Virus record (IMG/VR): IMGVR_UViG_3300030116_000761
Coordinates: 1 to 32,812 of that record
Length of the DNA: 32,812 nucleotides
Reading direction: 5' to 3' (one strand)
Origin: a virus
Below are positions 1 through 10,054 of the stretch, in pieces. The notes under the pieces are model-generated. The model did not search any database. It saw nothing but the letters and a program-made list of their open reading frames with translations, and had not been told where the DNA came from. The position numbers and the translations under genes were made by a program. Every line of letters starts with the position of its first letter. Positions within the stretch are counted from its first letter, which is position 1.

Positions 1-260
1 ATTTTATTACTTGATGATGCAGGTGTAATTGCAACAGATAAACCAGTTATATCAGCAGGATCTGAAGAATTAGCAGTAGATACAGTAAAGGTATCTGTTT
101 TAGTTGTAGAAACTACTTGTAAAACTTTACCACCTACGCCTGAAGCTAAATCACCACTAGCAATAGTTCCATCAGCAATTTTAGCAGACGTAACTGCACT
201 ATCCTCAATATCAGAGGTCTGCAATGCTTTATCTGCAGGTCTTGAACCTATATAAGCCAT
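1..260 (-). CDS. Tail fibre/tail protein, N-terminal part (cut by window edge)
   Basis: Open from an ATG at 258-260 to the left edge, 86 residues, no stop. It begins MAYIGSRPADKAL and continues with a TSDIEDSAVTSAKIADG-type stretch and a GGKVLQVV segment. These features recur at the N-terminus of marine podovirus tail-fibre or tail-tip proteins. An AGGA ribosome site lies 6-7 bases upstream of the start. It follows the 121-aa structural gene in the late operon. The rest of the protein lies outside the window. The virion role is inferred from the N-terminal pattern and position. Confidence 0.7.
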   Translation of the reverse strand, partial: MAYIGSRPADKALQTSDIEDSAVTSAKIADGTIASGDLASGVGGKVLQVVSTTKTDTFTVSTANSSDPADITGLSVAITPASSSNK

Positions 261-268
261 TTAATTTC

Positions 269-634
269 CTATGTTATTTCCATGACTGACAGTGTGCCTG
301 ATACTTTATCAGCAACTGAACAATCAATTTGAATTTTGTCTCCAGCTTCTAAAATTACTTTAGAACCAGATAAAATCTCTAATGAACTTCCTACTGGAAT
401 TTGTACATCTTTAACTAGCATAGATGTTCCATTTGCAACATTGTTTGCTCCACCTCTGTTTGCTGTTGTACTAACTAATTCTACTTCTACTGTTACAGAA
501 GCTGTATGAATATTAGCAAGTATCAAACCTAAAACAACAGTTGTTGTACTTCCCGCTGCTGTGTACATGACATAAGGTGTTCCTGCTGAAGCAGGTTCTG
601 CTGCGAAGTTGATTGCTTTAAATGTATTTGCCAT
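269..634 (-). CDS. Small structural protein (tail/neck-like), 121 aa
   Basis: 121 residues beginning MANTFKAINFAAEP. It is rich in Val, Thr, Ala and Ser, with no cysteine apart from one near the C-terminus, no membrane segment and an alternating pattern typical of an all-beta virion protein. It lies between the gp17-like fibre gene and a second fibre gene in the late operon, with a good purine-rich site upstream. Such proteins sit beside fibre genes in many marine phages and are usually called hypothetical structural proteins. I infer a fibre-associated or tail-decoration role; no catalytic motif is visible. Confidence 0.6.
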   Translation of the reverse strand: MANTFKAINFAAEPASAGTPYVMYTAAGSTTTVVLGLILANIHTASVTVEVELVSTTANRGGANNVANGTSMLVKDVQIPVGSSLEILSGSKVILEAGDKIQIDCSVADKVSGTLSVMEIT

Positions 635-659
635 TTTATCTCCTTGTCTCCTTCTATCT

Positions 660-1865
660 TTATCCTAATGCTATTGCAAGAGCTGTTGGATCATCCGTCA
701 CAGCTATTGTTACTGTATCTGTTGAACCACCAGTGGTCGTAATACCATCTCCTGCAGCAATCGTTAATGTGTTTCCATCTGAAATAGTTTGATTAGAACC
801 ACTTGAACCTGCTAGGGTAAAGCTCGTCATACCTGCATCAATTTCTACCCATGCACTTCCTGTGTAAACACGAAGTCTATTTGTAGATGTATTAAAATAT
901 AAATCACCTGCGGTTAGTGCATCTCCATCATTATCTACTGATGGATCAGAACTTTTTGCTCCAAGATAAGTATCATCAAAAGCATCTGCACTCGCTGCCG
1001 CTTCTGCTGCACTGGTTGCTGCTGCTGTAGCGGAGTTTGCTGCGTTAGTTGCTTGAGTAGATGCTGTAGAAGCAGAGGTAGATGCGTTACTTGCTTGAGT
1101 CGTAGCAGTGGATGCTGAACTCGCTGCTGCCGTAGCAGATGATGCTGCCGCAGTTGCCGAAGCTGCTGCATTGGTTGCAGAAGTTGTAGCACTTGCAGCG
1201 TCTACCAATAAATCCCATTTTGCTGAATCTGTGTTAGTGGTTAAAGGTTGTGAACCTGAAGAAGTGTGAGCAGTGTTTGCAATAAAAATATTATTCGTTG
1301 AAGTGTCTTTAACAATATCTCTTACATTATACGATGTTGATGCAGACCAGTTACCTTTGAAAGTTCCAAGTTCTTGTGTGACTGAAATTTCACCAGAAGA
1401 ATCAAAAGCTAAAATTTTATTTGCTCTATCAGTTGCACCAATAGCAAACTCTGTAGAAGTCATTGTATTTGTTCTTGATAACTTGATAGAACGATCAACC
1501 TCTTCTTGAACTTGTTGTAAGGTCATCATTGCACGATCCAAACCCTCTTCGTGTGATTCCGCAGGGAATGGATCATTAGCGATATAATCAATCGCTTGTG
1601 TTTGCGGAACAGCTCTTCTCAACACCACAGTTTCCGTAGATGCAGGAATATTACCAGAGGTAAATACAACAGTACCTCCATTAGCATTTCCAGCACCAGT
1701 AACAGTGTAGTGGGTCGTGATTGTTTTTACAGTCTCGGTTGCACTCGCATCCCTAATGATAACTTGTAAATCGCTGTTAGCAAAAATCTTAAATGTATAG
1801 TTAAATGTATCTGTAGATCCATCGCCTGAATATGAATTCTTAACTGTAGTAGATGATATGGTCAT
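660..1865 (-). CDS. T7 gp17-like tail fibre protein
   Basis: 401 residues. Residues 1-135 match the T7 tail-fibre N-terminal domain pattern: YSGDGSTDTFNYTF near the start, then a FPAESHEEGLDRAMMTLQQ helix that anchors the fibre to the tail. Residues about 222-295 are an extreme Ala/Ser/Thr-rich repeat expected to form a trimeric coiled shaft. A short domain follows (GDLYFNTSTNRLRVYTGSAWVEI) and then a beta-rich tip. T7 gp17 is 553 aa, so the tip is shorter. A strong site (TAGGAGA) lies 5-6 bases before the ATG. It directly follows the gp16-like gene, as in T7. Confidence 0.9.
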   Translation of the reverse strand: MTISSTTVKNSYSGDGSTDTFNYTFKIFANSDLQVIIRDASATETVKTITTHYTVTGAGNANGGTVVFTSGNIPASTETVVLRRAVPQTQAIDYIANDPFPAESHEEGLDRAMMTLQQVQEEVDRSIKLSRTNTMTSTEFAIGATDRANKILAFDSSGEISVTQELGTFKGNWSASTSYNVRDIVKDTSTNNIFIANTAHTSSGSQPLTTNTDSAKWDLLVDAASATTSATNAAASATAAASSATAAASSASTATTQASNASTSASTASTQATNAANSATAAATSAAEAAASADAFDDTYLGAKSSDPSVDNDGDALTAGDLYFNTSTNRLRVYTGSAWVEIDAGMTSFTLAGSSGSNQTISDGNTLTIAAGDGITTTGGSTDTVTIAVTDDPTALAIALG

Positions 1866-1885
1866 GGTTCTCCTATATATTTATT

Positions 1886-4800
1886 TTACTTTCTAGGCAA
1901 TATTTCTTTACCTTGTTTCTCCTGTATATCATAAGATGGTTCTCTTAAACCATATTTTTGTTCTCTTGCTTTTTCAATTTCTTCTGATAAGCCATATTCT
2001 TCTATCATATCTGATCTTGCTTGTCTTTTAAAAGCATTAAAAACACTGTCAATAATAATTTCTTTTCCTCCATTATTATTCTCATCACCTTCTTGAGCAG
2101 ATTGATACTCAAAAGATTCTATAGCATCTAGCAAAGTATTATATAAATTTTGACCATTAATTTGAGTTTTTCCAATTCTTTCTATCCAATAATTGTAAGC
2201 TGATTGACCATTTTTAGTAATTTGGGTTAAATCAATATTTTCAATTTTACGATTAGGTTGAGATAATCTTCTTTTTAATCTCATAATTTCAACACGAACT
2301 TTATCTTCTTTAATTTTAGATTTTCTTCCAACCATTAAAGGTCCTGTAGTTAATCCTATATATGAAACACCACCCTCTGGATTATAATAAATAGATGTTG
2401 GATTTCTAACAACTGGCTCTCCAGTTAATATATCTCTTCTTGGTTCTAAGTTTTCATCTTTAGATATAAAAGGAGCTTTTTTTATAATTTCATCTACAAA
2501 TCCTCTTGCTTCATAAGATTCTTGATCCGCTTCTGTAATACCTGGTATACCTTGATTGATGAATGCTTGATAAGGTATAGCGTTTCCTATAATTCTACCT
2601 AAATATCTTTCAATTTTACCAGCTTCTTCACTTGAAAGAACTTCATACGCATCAGCTAAACCTCTCATGTAAGCCTTGTTTAATAATCCTTTGGCAGCAG
2701 ATGTTACGGCAACAAAGGCAATATGTTCTTTATCAACATCATTTATGTTATCTTCGTTCTCAGCAATATCTGCCATAATTCCAAAAACATAAAAACGAGG
2801 ATCCATTCTATTATATTGTTTGTAAATAACTGATCCATCTTTTTGTTTTTCTGCAATAGAATAAGGTTGCCAACCATTTGCCTCCCATTGTTTTCTTATT
2901 TGATAGTCTTTTGGTCCAGCACCAGTTATTCTTCTGTAAATATTTCCATTTCTATCTTCAATATCTGACTTTGTTAGATGATAAGCATAAACCATTGCAG
3001 AAACACCAAAAATCTGTCTACCTATAACATCTGCTCTTGCTCTAGGATCTCCAGAGTTCCAAGCATCTCTCATAGGTTTTGTAAATGCTCCATAAACAGG
3101 AATACGATTTTCAAATTGTCTCCATAAATTTGTTGGTGTTCTAACAAAAGGAGTTAAAAATCTTAAATAAGGTTGTCCTTGAACAAATTTTTGCCAACCA
3201 TATCCAAGATTAAAATATCTTCCATCATTAAGACCATTAGTAAAAGTTGCTTCCCTTGCATTTTGTAATGCTCTTGCTGCAATATCATTATCAACAACAT
3301 TTGCTCTACCATTTTTATCAAAACCATTTTTAAATATTTTTTCTATGTTTGCTTTTCCTTCTTTTGATCCAACTTCAAAACCAAGCTCTAAAGTATTTCT
3401 AACAGCTTCAGAATACAATCTACCTCTATAATTAAATTGTTTAAATATTTCATCACCTGTCATTAATAATCTTACAGGAAGTTCAACAACTTTGCCTAGT
3501 AAGTCCACTGCATTACCCGCCATTCCAGATATTTCTAAAGCACTCCCACTAATAGGTCTTACCGCCTTTCCATTTATAATTTGTAAATTATCCTGTGTTC
3601 TTTGAAGAGGATCTAAAACTGCATCACCTTGAACAAGAGCTGTTCTAATGGCTCTAAAAGTATCTCCAATTTGAAATAACATTCCTTGATACTGTGCAAA
3701 ACCTAATCTAATAGTTCTAACATCTCTTCTAACTGTAGCACCTGCTATAACATCTAAAGGTTTTAAAAAAAGCTCATAAGAGTTTGCAAGAATGTTAATC
3801 ATGTGAGTATATGTTCCACCAAGCAAACCATTAATAAAAAACGAATTAAATGCTTCTACATATTTTGCAAATTTTGATTTGGTAACTTCATTTATAACAT
3901 CTTCTGGTTCCATGTTTTTAACTTTTTTTGCTAAAACCGCAGGATTCGCATTATAATTTTTAAAAATATTAACTAATTTATCTATTTCTAAAATTTTACC
4001 TCCTGACCTGGTGACTTTTATTCTTCCAGCTTGAGTAACTCGTGCTGCTCCTCTAATAATTTCTTTTGTTTTATAAAATGTTTCTGCAATCACTTGACCT
4101 CTAAGAGCCACTTCTTCTTTTGCAGATTTTGACCATTTTGAAACATCATCTCCAAATTCATCTACATATTTATTGGCTACTTTTACATAATCCATTGCTA
4201 AATCTTGCAAAACTTGTTTTGTTGCTAATATTTTAACAACACCCTCTTTTGAATCTTTTTCTTTAAATACAGTTTTTAAAACTTCGTCTTTATCTCTTGA
4301 TAAAAGTTTTGCTAAATCTTCTGCTAATTCATTTTTTAAAACATCGTTTTCTAAATATTCTTTTGTCACATCATCAAAAGCATTGTCTGCTACATTATCA
4401 ATAGTATGTAGAACCTCATCTCCATTTTTAAATGCACCTGTATTTATTACTCTACTAATCCAAAGTTCAGATGCCTGTTTAGCATTTTCTTTGCTTGACT
4501 TTATTCTTTTAACAGCTTCTTTTAAATTAATAGATGCGTGTCCTTCAAATGCCGCTTTTTTTCTTCTTTTAGTTTTTTTTCCTTTTTCTACATCATTAAT
4601 AACATCTGAGGTTTCTTTTTGAATTTTAGCTCTTTGAGCAAGGTCATTGGTAGCTTTCATTTTTTTATAACCTTTTATGCCATGATATATTTTTTCTGCT
4701 GTTTTAGGGGTTGTTCTTAATGCAGTTGCGGCTATATCTACAAGTCCTCCAAGAAATATACCCTCTAAAACATTTTTTAATCTTCCTTCCATTTCTGTAT

Positions 4801-5395
4801 CATGTTCATTGGTTGCTAAATATTGAGTCACTGCATTATTAAAAACAGGAGAATCAACTTCTATAAGCATATCAGATAAACGACCTTCATTTGGATCAAA
4901 CACAGTTAAATCAGCAATACCTCCAGCAATATAAGCTCTTGATCTTCCCAAACGATTATAACCTTTTAAAAATTTAGCAGGTCCTGCGAAACCAGTTACA
5001 AATCTTGTAATACCTTCTGTAACTTTTCCAGCTGTCGTTTCAGGTTGATGAAATAATGGTAGATTTCTTTTTTCTGAATATTTACCTTCTTTCCATTTCG
5101 TAGGAGTTATTACTCTTGGGATAAAATCTTTAAATGTAGTTTTTCCATCTCCATCTCCAAATTCAAGTCCTCCAAGAGGAACAATATTTTCATCTAAAAA
5201 ATCTCCTTGAGCTTCAACTGCATTTATAACTCCTTGAGGAACAGACAAAGCCATATCTCCTACTGTTTGCCAAAAATTAAAATCTTTTTCATCAGGTTTT
5301 TTATTTAAACCTGGTTGAACAGGTGTAATTTTTTTTACTTCATCTTCATTAATTTTTAAAATGTTAAGAAGCTCTGGTGAAAATTGAGTTGTCAT
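1886..5395 (-). CDS. Internal virion (ejection) protein, gp16-like
   Basis: 1169 residues, the largest gene in the window, in the position of T7 gene 16 (1318 aa) between gp15-like and gp17-like genes. It is predominantly helical and charged. A hydrophobic central part around residues 520-580 (FFINGLLGGTYTHMINILAN) and further amphipathic helices fit insertion into the host envelope during DNA ejection. I see no convincing lytic transglycosylase motif at the N-terminus, unlike T7 gp16. The start is 1 base beyond the gp15-like stop. The role rests on synteny, size and composition. Confidence 0.8.
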   Translation of the reverse strand: MTTQFSPELLNILKINEDEVKKITPVQPGLNKKPDEKDFNFWQTVGDMALSVPQGVINAVEAQGDFLDENIVPLGGLEFGDGDGKTTFKDFIPRVITPTKWKEGKYSEKRNLPLFHQPETTAGKVTEGITRFVTGFAGPAKFLKGYNRLGRSRAYIAGGIADLTVFDPNEGRLSDMLIEVDSPVFNNAVTQYLATNEHDTEMEGRLKNVLEGIFLGGLVDIAATALRTTPKTAEKIYHGIKGYKKMKATNDLAQRAKIQKETSDVINDVEKGKKTKRRKKAAFEGHASINLKEAVKRIKSSKENAKQASELWISRVINTGAFKNGDEVLHTIDNVADNAFDDVTKEYLENDVLKNELAEDLAKLLSRDKDEVLKTVFKEKDSKEGVVKILATKQVLQDLAMDYVKVANKYVDEFGDDVSKWSKSAKEEVALRGQVIAETFYKTKEIIRGAARVTQAGRIKVTRSGGKILEIDKLVNIFKNYNANPAVLAKKVKNMEPEDVINEVTKSKFAKYVEAFNSFFINGLLGGTYTHMINILANSYELFLKPLDVIAGATVRRDVRTIRLGFAQYQGMLFQIGDTFRAIRTALVQGDAVLDPLQRTQDNLQIINGKAVRPISGSALEISGMAGNAVDLLGKVVELPVRLLMTGDEIFKQFNYRGRLYSEAVRNTLELGFEVGSKEGKANIEKIFKNGFDKNGRANVVDNDIAARALQNAREATFTNGLNDGRYFNLGYGWQKFVQGQPYLRFLTPFVRTPTNLWRQFENRIPVYGAFTKPMRDAWNSGDPRARADVIGRQIFGVSAMVYAYHLTKSDIEDRNGNIYRRITGAGPKDYQIRKQWEANGWQPYSIAEKQKDGSVIYKQYNRMDPRFYVFGIMADIAENEDNINDVDKEHIAFVAVTSAAKGLLNKAYMRGLADAYEVLSSEEAGKIERYLGRIIGNAIPYQAFINQGIPGITEADQESYEARGFVDEIIKKAPFISKDENLEPRRDILTGEPVVRNPTSIYYNPEGGVSYIGLTTGPLMVGRKSKIKEDKVRVEIMRLKRRLSQPNRKIENIDLTQITKNGQSAYNYWIERIGKTQINGQNLYNTLLDAIESFEYQSAQEGDENNNGGKEIIIDSVFNAFKRQARSDMIEEYGLSEEIEKAREQKYGLREPSYDIQEKQGKEILPRK

Positions 5396-5396
5396 G

Positions 5397-6854
5397 TTAT
5401 TCTTTTAACTGAGTTTGTTTTACTTGCTTTTGTAAAATAGGTATATAGTCATTAAAAAAAGCACCAATATCTCCAACTGTTTTTGATTTTTTATCTTCAG
5501 TAATTGTTGTGAAATAACCATTCGCTTTAGCAATTTGTTGGTACCTTCTTATAGAAAGAGTATCTAGTTGTCCTTTTGCTAAAAGGGTAGCATCTCTTAC
5601 AACTCTATTTCTTTCAGCAACAATATCAAAAGTATCTTCTGTAAAAGATCTTGATTTTATTTTACTAATTTTTCTATCTAAATAAATATTATTTAAGGTG
5701 CTTGTTAAATTTCTTATAAATTGTTTTTTATCTTCTAATGTTGATTCTGGATTTGCATCTATATAATCATTTAGCATTTGGTCAAACTCACCCTCTATTT
5801 CATTCGCAATTAAACGATTTTCAAGTGTAGGAGGAATCCCAGATCTTGTGTCAGTAATAGTTTTTAATAAACTATTTTTAGCATCTTTTGCAAAATCAAA
5901 GAATCTTCTATTGTCTCCTATTTTTCTTTTTAAATTTTCATGTTGAACTTCTTGTTTGTTTATAGATTCTTTCAAAGATGAAATTTTATTTTTTAAAAAA
6001 TTAGATGGTTTAAAACCATTACTTCTTTCTAATTTTTCATAATTTTTAATTAAATCTCTTGCCTCATCAAAATCAGCATTATCTGAACCAACGACTGTTA
6101 ATTCAGAAACTCTTGTATTAATTGCATTAAATGATAAAGCTGTAAATTCTTCATTTGATGTATTTTTTTCTCCACCAAATTTATCATCTAATGATTTTAT
6201 TAAAGAAACATTTTCACTATTTTTTAAAATTCTTGTAAAATCACCTGATAATAAATTTTTTTTAAATTTTTTTATATGTTCTTCTTCTTTATTTGTGGGA
6301 AATTTAAAATCCTTTGAAAGTTCTTTAATAGAGTCAATACCTTGTTGTTCATATTTTTTTCTTTTTGTAGGATCTTTTTCAGTTGAGTATTTGCCAATAA
6401 TAACATTTAAACTATCATTAGTTACTTTTATTGTTTGTTTTTCTAAAGCATCATAAGAATTTTTTTTAACTGTGTTTACATATTCAGAATATTCAACATC
6501 AAGCAAATTTCTAACTGTTTGTTTTACTCTTCTATTTTTTATATTTGATAATTTTGAATTTATACTTGATTCATATGTTTTTTTAAGTTTATCTATTGCT
6601 TCATCTTCATTAATATTATCTTTATTTTGATATATCGATTTATCAATATCACCTTTAATATTATTAATTATTTGTAAACTTTCAGTTTTTTCTGCAATAT
6701 TTCTTTTTTGAAGAGCAAAATTTGCAAGTTCATTAGCAGCTGGTAATAAAGAACCAGCAACTCCCCCTGTTGGAGAAATTTGTAGTCTTGTTTGTGCAGC
6801 ACCTAATTCTGTAGTAGGTCTACCTTGTGCTGTATATGTAGGTATTTTAGGCAT
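5397..6854 (-). CDS. Internal virion protein, gp15-like
   Basis: 485 residues, very Lys/Glu/Asn-rich and almost wholly helical, with no membrane segment. It starts MPKIPTYTAQGRPTTELG, an N-terminal style common in gp15-type ejection proteins. T7 gp15 is 747 aa, so this is shorter. It sits between gp14-like and gp16-like genes with 1-5 base gaps and has a GGAT site about 8 bases before the ATG. It is probably part of the ejectosome that extends the short tail across the periplasm. The assignment rests mainly on gene order. Confidence 0.75.
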   Translation of the reverse strand: MPKIPTYTAQGRPTTELGAAQTRLQISPTGGVAGSLLPAANELANFALQKRNIAEKTESLQIINNIKGDIDKSIYQNKDNINEDEAIDKLKKTYESSINSKLSNIKNRRVKQTVRNLLDVEYSEYVNTVKKNSYDALEKQTIKVTNDSLNVIIGKYSTEKDPTKRKKYEQQGIDSIKELSKDFKFPTNKEEEHIKKFKKNLLSGDFTRILKNSENVSLIKSLDDKFGGEKNTSNEEFTALSFNAINTRVSELTVVGSDNADFDEARDLIKNYEKLERSNGFKPSNFLKNKISSLKESINKQEVQHENLKRKIGDNRRFFDFAKDAKNSLLKTITDTRSGIPPTLENRLIANEIEGEFDQMLNDYIDANPESTLEDKKQFIRNLTSTLNNIYLDRKISKIKSRSFTEDTFDIVAERNRVVRDATLLAKGQLDTLSIRRYQQIAKANGYFTTITEDKKSKTVGDIGAFFNDYIPILQKQVKQTQLKE

Positions 6855-6859
6855 AATAT

Positions 6860-7345
6860 TTATCCAAATGTTCTAAGTAAACTTGTTCCAGCTTTTGCAT
6901 AGTAACCAATCTCTTGTGCTTTAGCTTGATTTCTAGCAACTTGACCTTGAATACGAGCAAATTGAGCTTCTTCAAATTTTTTCTGTTTTCCAATTTTTGC
7001 ATTGTAATCAATAATATCTTTTTCTATTTCTGCTTGTTCTGCATTTTGTCTTAATATTCTTAAACCTGTTCCAGAAAGATCAGCACCAGAAAATAAAATT
7101 CTTGTTGTAGTTTGACCTTGTAATTGTCTAAATTGATTTTCAAATCTCGCAATATCAAATTCAGCTTGTTGTTCTATTCTTTCACCTTCTTTTTCTGCAA
7201 TAGTTGCATTTCTTTCTTGAACCTGTTGATTGTATTTACCCGCAGCACTTGCTTGTCTTGCAGCTGCAACTGACGTTGCTGCTGAAACTACTCCTGCTGC
7301 TGTGGCTACTTGACTAGCTGTAATTGCTGGTGCAATAAATGCCAT
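6860..7345 (-). CDS. Internal virion protein, gp14-like
   Basis: 161 residues. The N-terminus is an Ala/Val-rich hydrophobic helix (AITASQVATAAGVVSAATSV, about residues 7-26). It is followed by long Gln/Glu/Ala-rich helices and a motif around ILFSGADLSGTGLRILRQNAE. This layout is that of T7 gp14 (196 aa), which enters the outer membrane during ejection. The ATG overlaps the stop of the gp13-like gene by one base (TAATG), suggesting coupled translation. A GAGG site is present upstream. Confidence 0.85.
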   Translation of the reverse strand: MAFIAPAITASQVATAAGVVSAATSVAAARQASAAGKYNQQVQERNATIAEKEGERIEQQAEFDIARFENQFRQLQGQTTTRILFSGADLSGTGLRILRQNAEQAEIEKDIIDYNAKIGKQKKFEEAQFARIQGQVARNQAKAQEIGYYAKAGTSLLRTFG

Positions 7346-7800
7346 TAAAATATCCTCGCATATCTGTTGTGATCTGTTTTATCAAATCCATATTGTTTCA
7401 TTACTCCTTCATCTTTCAAACCTAACCACTTTGCAAATCTTAATCCTTCTGCAAAGTTAGATCTTACTGCAGTTTGTACTCTCCATAAACCATGTTCTTT
7501 GGCAACTCGTGCAAAATCTTTTTTGATTGCACGTGCAACAAGGAGAGGATGTTTCCAAACATTAGCGGTCGCTAACACCCAACCTTCTGCTACACCTTTC
7601 CAAAGCGGTTTCATTCCTGCAGCAAAGATAGGTTCATCATTCACCAATCCTGTAAATGCTAGACCTTGTTGTTCCAGTTCCATTGTCTCTCCATCAAACT
7701 TAGCATCCTTATCCATAAGAATGTGGTTCATTTGTTGTGATAGTATATATGTGCCATGCGATTTGGTGTAAGGCACAATATATAGTATCTGTTTAGTCAT
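7345..7800 (-). CDS. gp13-like internal core protein with GNAT-like fold
   Basis: 151 residues, matching T7 gene 13 in size and position between tail tubular B and gp14. The central segment (EGWVLATANVWKHPLLVARAIK, then VQTAVRSNFAEGLRFAKWLG) follows the beta-alpha pattern of N-acetyltransferase-like phage proteins (DUF2833/gp13 family). T7 gp13 is needed for assembly of the internal core; no acetyl-transfer activity is established for it. The start overlaps the tail tubular B end by 8 bases. The family call is good; activity is unknown. Confidence 0.8.
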   Translation of the reverse strand: MTKQILYIVPYTKSHGTYILSQQMNHILMDKDAKFDGETMELEQQGLAFTGLVNDEPIFAAGMKPLWKGVAEGWVLATANVWKHPLLVARAIKKDFARVAKEHGLWRVQTAVRSNFAEGLRFAKWLGLKDEGVMKQYGFDKTDHNRYARIF

Positions 7801-10051
7801 TGGTCTGTAGTTTAGGATATAACGATAAAATCGTTAAAGGTAAAGGTTGAGTTTGTCTTACAAACACAAAACCATCCGTTTCATAGTTACCCCTAAATTC
7901 TACTTCCTTATCTCCAGTAAATACGCCTAATCCTGAATCCATATCATCTGCTGATGATCTGAAAGGAATACGCTCCATATTACTTAAATCTGGTCCTACC
8001 TCTACACCAATAGATTCATACATTCTAATGGTTACATCAAATATTCTTTTTGTTCTTCCTTGCGAAGTTCCATCTTGTGAACCTGCATCTAATCTCATCG
8101 TTTGTAATAACGAAGTATAACTTAAACCTACCTTAACTTTTGTAGATGAACGATCTAAAGTAATAGATCCAGAACTTACAGTCTTATCAGGATGTGTTGC
8201 ACCATTGGCTAAGATAGATACTGATTGACCTTCTAAATGATCTAGTCCTGAAATCGTTGTGGTTGCACTTCCATCATAGTTGAGTTGTGAATCTAAAAAA
8301 TTAAATGTTGTGTCATCTGTTTCATCAAAATCAAAATTATTTAAGTATTCAACATATCGTCTTGTTACACTGTTAATCGTTCTTTTAATAATCACATACA
8401 CTTGATATTCGTTATCGTCAGTTGGTATGACAGAAACACTTTCGCATACTGCATTACCTGAACCAAACACACCACCGAAAATATGTCTATGCCATGCAGT
8501 GACTTGTTGATCTCGTTGATAAGTAAACCCTATTAACTGACCATCATTTCTCACCATCCATAAAATAGAATTTGGTTCTTGTTGATATGCCATTTGGGTT
8601 ACTCCACCTTCAGTAATGTGTTCTGCAAGGATCGTCATGTCAGGTGCAAGATAACCATCTACATCAAAGTTATATGCAAGTTCTCTAACTTTTCTTTTTG
8701 CACGTTGTACAAACAAAGTTGCATTACCTGCGGAGACTGCATCTAAATTTGCTGCACCATGGTTAGATTGTTTTTTAATTAAGATGTTTGTTGGTGTAAT
8801 GGCAACATCTGTTCCACCACCTGATACCGTAAACTCACCACCCGCTGTACCAATAATCAGTGTTCTGGTTGCGGTCATAAATCTTATGGCATTCACTTGG
8901 TTAGATGCAATCGTATAAATAATCGCATCATCATCCGCAATCGTACCACCTCTGTTTTCATTCATGTTTTCATAATCACCAGACTTTGAAAAGAAAACTG
9001 TTTGAGGTTGATCGGTTGTTCCAGCAAATACAAGTCTTTGTTCAAAAAAGGTTACGCAAGTTGGATGACCTGTGGTATCTGAAAATGATCCTAATGCAAA
9101 ATCTGTAGAGGCAGTTGATGAACCTAAATCTTCTATAATCTCCACTGTAATATTTGTTGTATCAGCTCTTGCGGTTACTTTCATATAACCATCTCTAAAA
9201 CGAATTAATCTTCCAACATCAGTTGCTAAAAAACCACTACCACCATTAATACCTGTCGTTGCACTGGCTACTACCGCAACACCTGTACCGACTGTGTGTG
9301 ATCCAGGATTTAAAGTTGTCGCTGTAATGTTGTTATCTAAATATGGTCCATCTGTAAAATCAACATCAGCTAAAGTCCATGATGTATGACCTGTTCTTGA
9401 AAGTTTTTCTACTTCGTGATTGGGGTGCGTAATATACATAACATCTGCAGACTGTGCAAACTTAAGATCAAATAATTCTGCTGTTAAATATGGAGTAGAT
9501 ATTTCATATACTCTATTTGCTACACCGCCAGAAGTATAAGCAGTAAAACCTGTACCATTGATATTTGTTCCATCTATATCTGTAATTTCAAATGTATTTG
9601 TTGTTTTGTTTGCAACTAAATATCTTTTACCATTAAGCTCAGTCATTCCAACTACACCTGAGATTTCTATTTCATCACCATTACTATAACTATGACCTGT
9701 TGCAGTGATGACAACTGGATTGGCTTGAGTTGCACCAGAGATGGTTACATTACCTTCTAAGATTGCACCATTGTCTTTATAGAAACGAATGTATTGATTT
9801 CCAAACTCCATCATATACGTTTGTGTTGTAGAAAATTCAAAAGGAATAAGTCTTGTCTTTGCAGCACTATCTTTAACTTCTGCAACAAATTGAGTACCTG
9901 ATCTTCTCGCTGCAGAACCATGAGGATAGATCACAAAGTTTTCTAAAGTTTTACAAGCTGAAGTATATTTAGATAAATCGTTACGACCTTCTAGTCTTGG
10001 TGAAAACTCTCCACCTGTAAAGTTTGTAAGTTGTGCGGCTACCCTTGCCAT
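7793..10051 (-). CDS. Tail tubular protein B (nozzle), gp12-like
   Basis: 752 residues (T7 gp12: 794). The N-terminus (LTNFTGGEFSPRLEGRNDLSKY, then FVIYPHGSAARRSGTQFVAEV) is the hallmark of podovirus nozzle proteins. Mid-protein motifs include HPTCVTFFEQRLVFAGTTDQPQ and HGAANLDAVSAGNATLFVQR, both typical of the family. It forms the hexameric tail nozzle below the gp11 gatekeeper. It lies 3 bases downstream of tail tubular A and overlaps gp13-like by 8 bases. This is among the most secure calls in the window. Confidence 0.95.
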   Translation of the reverse strand: MARVAAQLTNFTGGEFSPRLEGRNDLSKYTSACKTLENFVIYPHGSAARRSGTQFVAEVKDSAAKTRLIPFEFSTTQTYMMEFGNQYIRFYKDNGAILEGNVTISGATQANPVVITATGHSYSNGDEIEISGVVGMTELNGKRYLVANKTTNTFEITDIDGTNINGTGFTAYTSGGVANRVYEISTPYLTAELFDLKFAQSADVMYITHPNHEVEKLSRTGHTSWTLADVDFTDGPYLDNNITATTLNPGSHTVGTGVAVVASATTGINGGSGFLATDVGRLIRFRDGYMKVTARADTTNITVEIIEDLGSSTASTDFALGSFSDTTGHPTCVTFFEQRLVFAGTTDQPQTVFFSKSGDYENMNENRGGTIADDDAIIYTIASNQVNAIRFMTATRTLIIGTAGGEFTVSGGGTDVAITPTNILIKKQSNHGAANLDAVSAGNATLFVQRAKRKVRELAYNFDVDGYLAPDMTILAEHITEGGVTQMAYQQEPNSILWMVRNDGQLIGFTYQRDQQVTAWHRHIFGGVFGSGNAVCESVSVIPTDDNEYQVYVIIKRTINSVTRRYVEYLNNFDFDETDDTTFNFLDSQLNYDGSATTTISGLDHLEGQSVSILANGATHPDKTVSSGSITLDRSSTKVKVGLSYTSLLQTMRLDAGSQDGTSQGRTKRIFDVTIRMYESIGVEVGPDLSNMERIPFRSSADDMDSGLGVFTGDKEVEFRGNYETDGFVFVRQTQPLPLTILSLYPKLQTND

Positions 10052-10054
10052 GTG

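Noticed and set aside
935-1192. Open frame opposite in phase within the Ala/Ser-rich part of the fibre gene
   Set aside because: It is a Leu/Gln-rich shadow of the low-complexity repeat, with no start site of its own.
1273-1509. Plus-strand open frame inside the gp17-like gene
   Set aside because: Antisense to a well-supported fibre gene; no ribosome site or family pattern.
4383-4622. Plus-strand hydrophobic open frame inside the gp16-like gene
   Set aside because: Hydrophobic only because it is antisense to a Lys/Glu-rich region.
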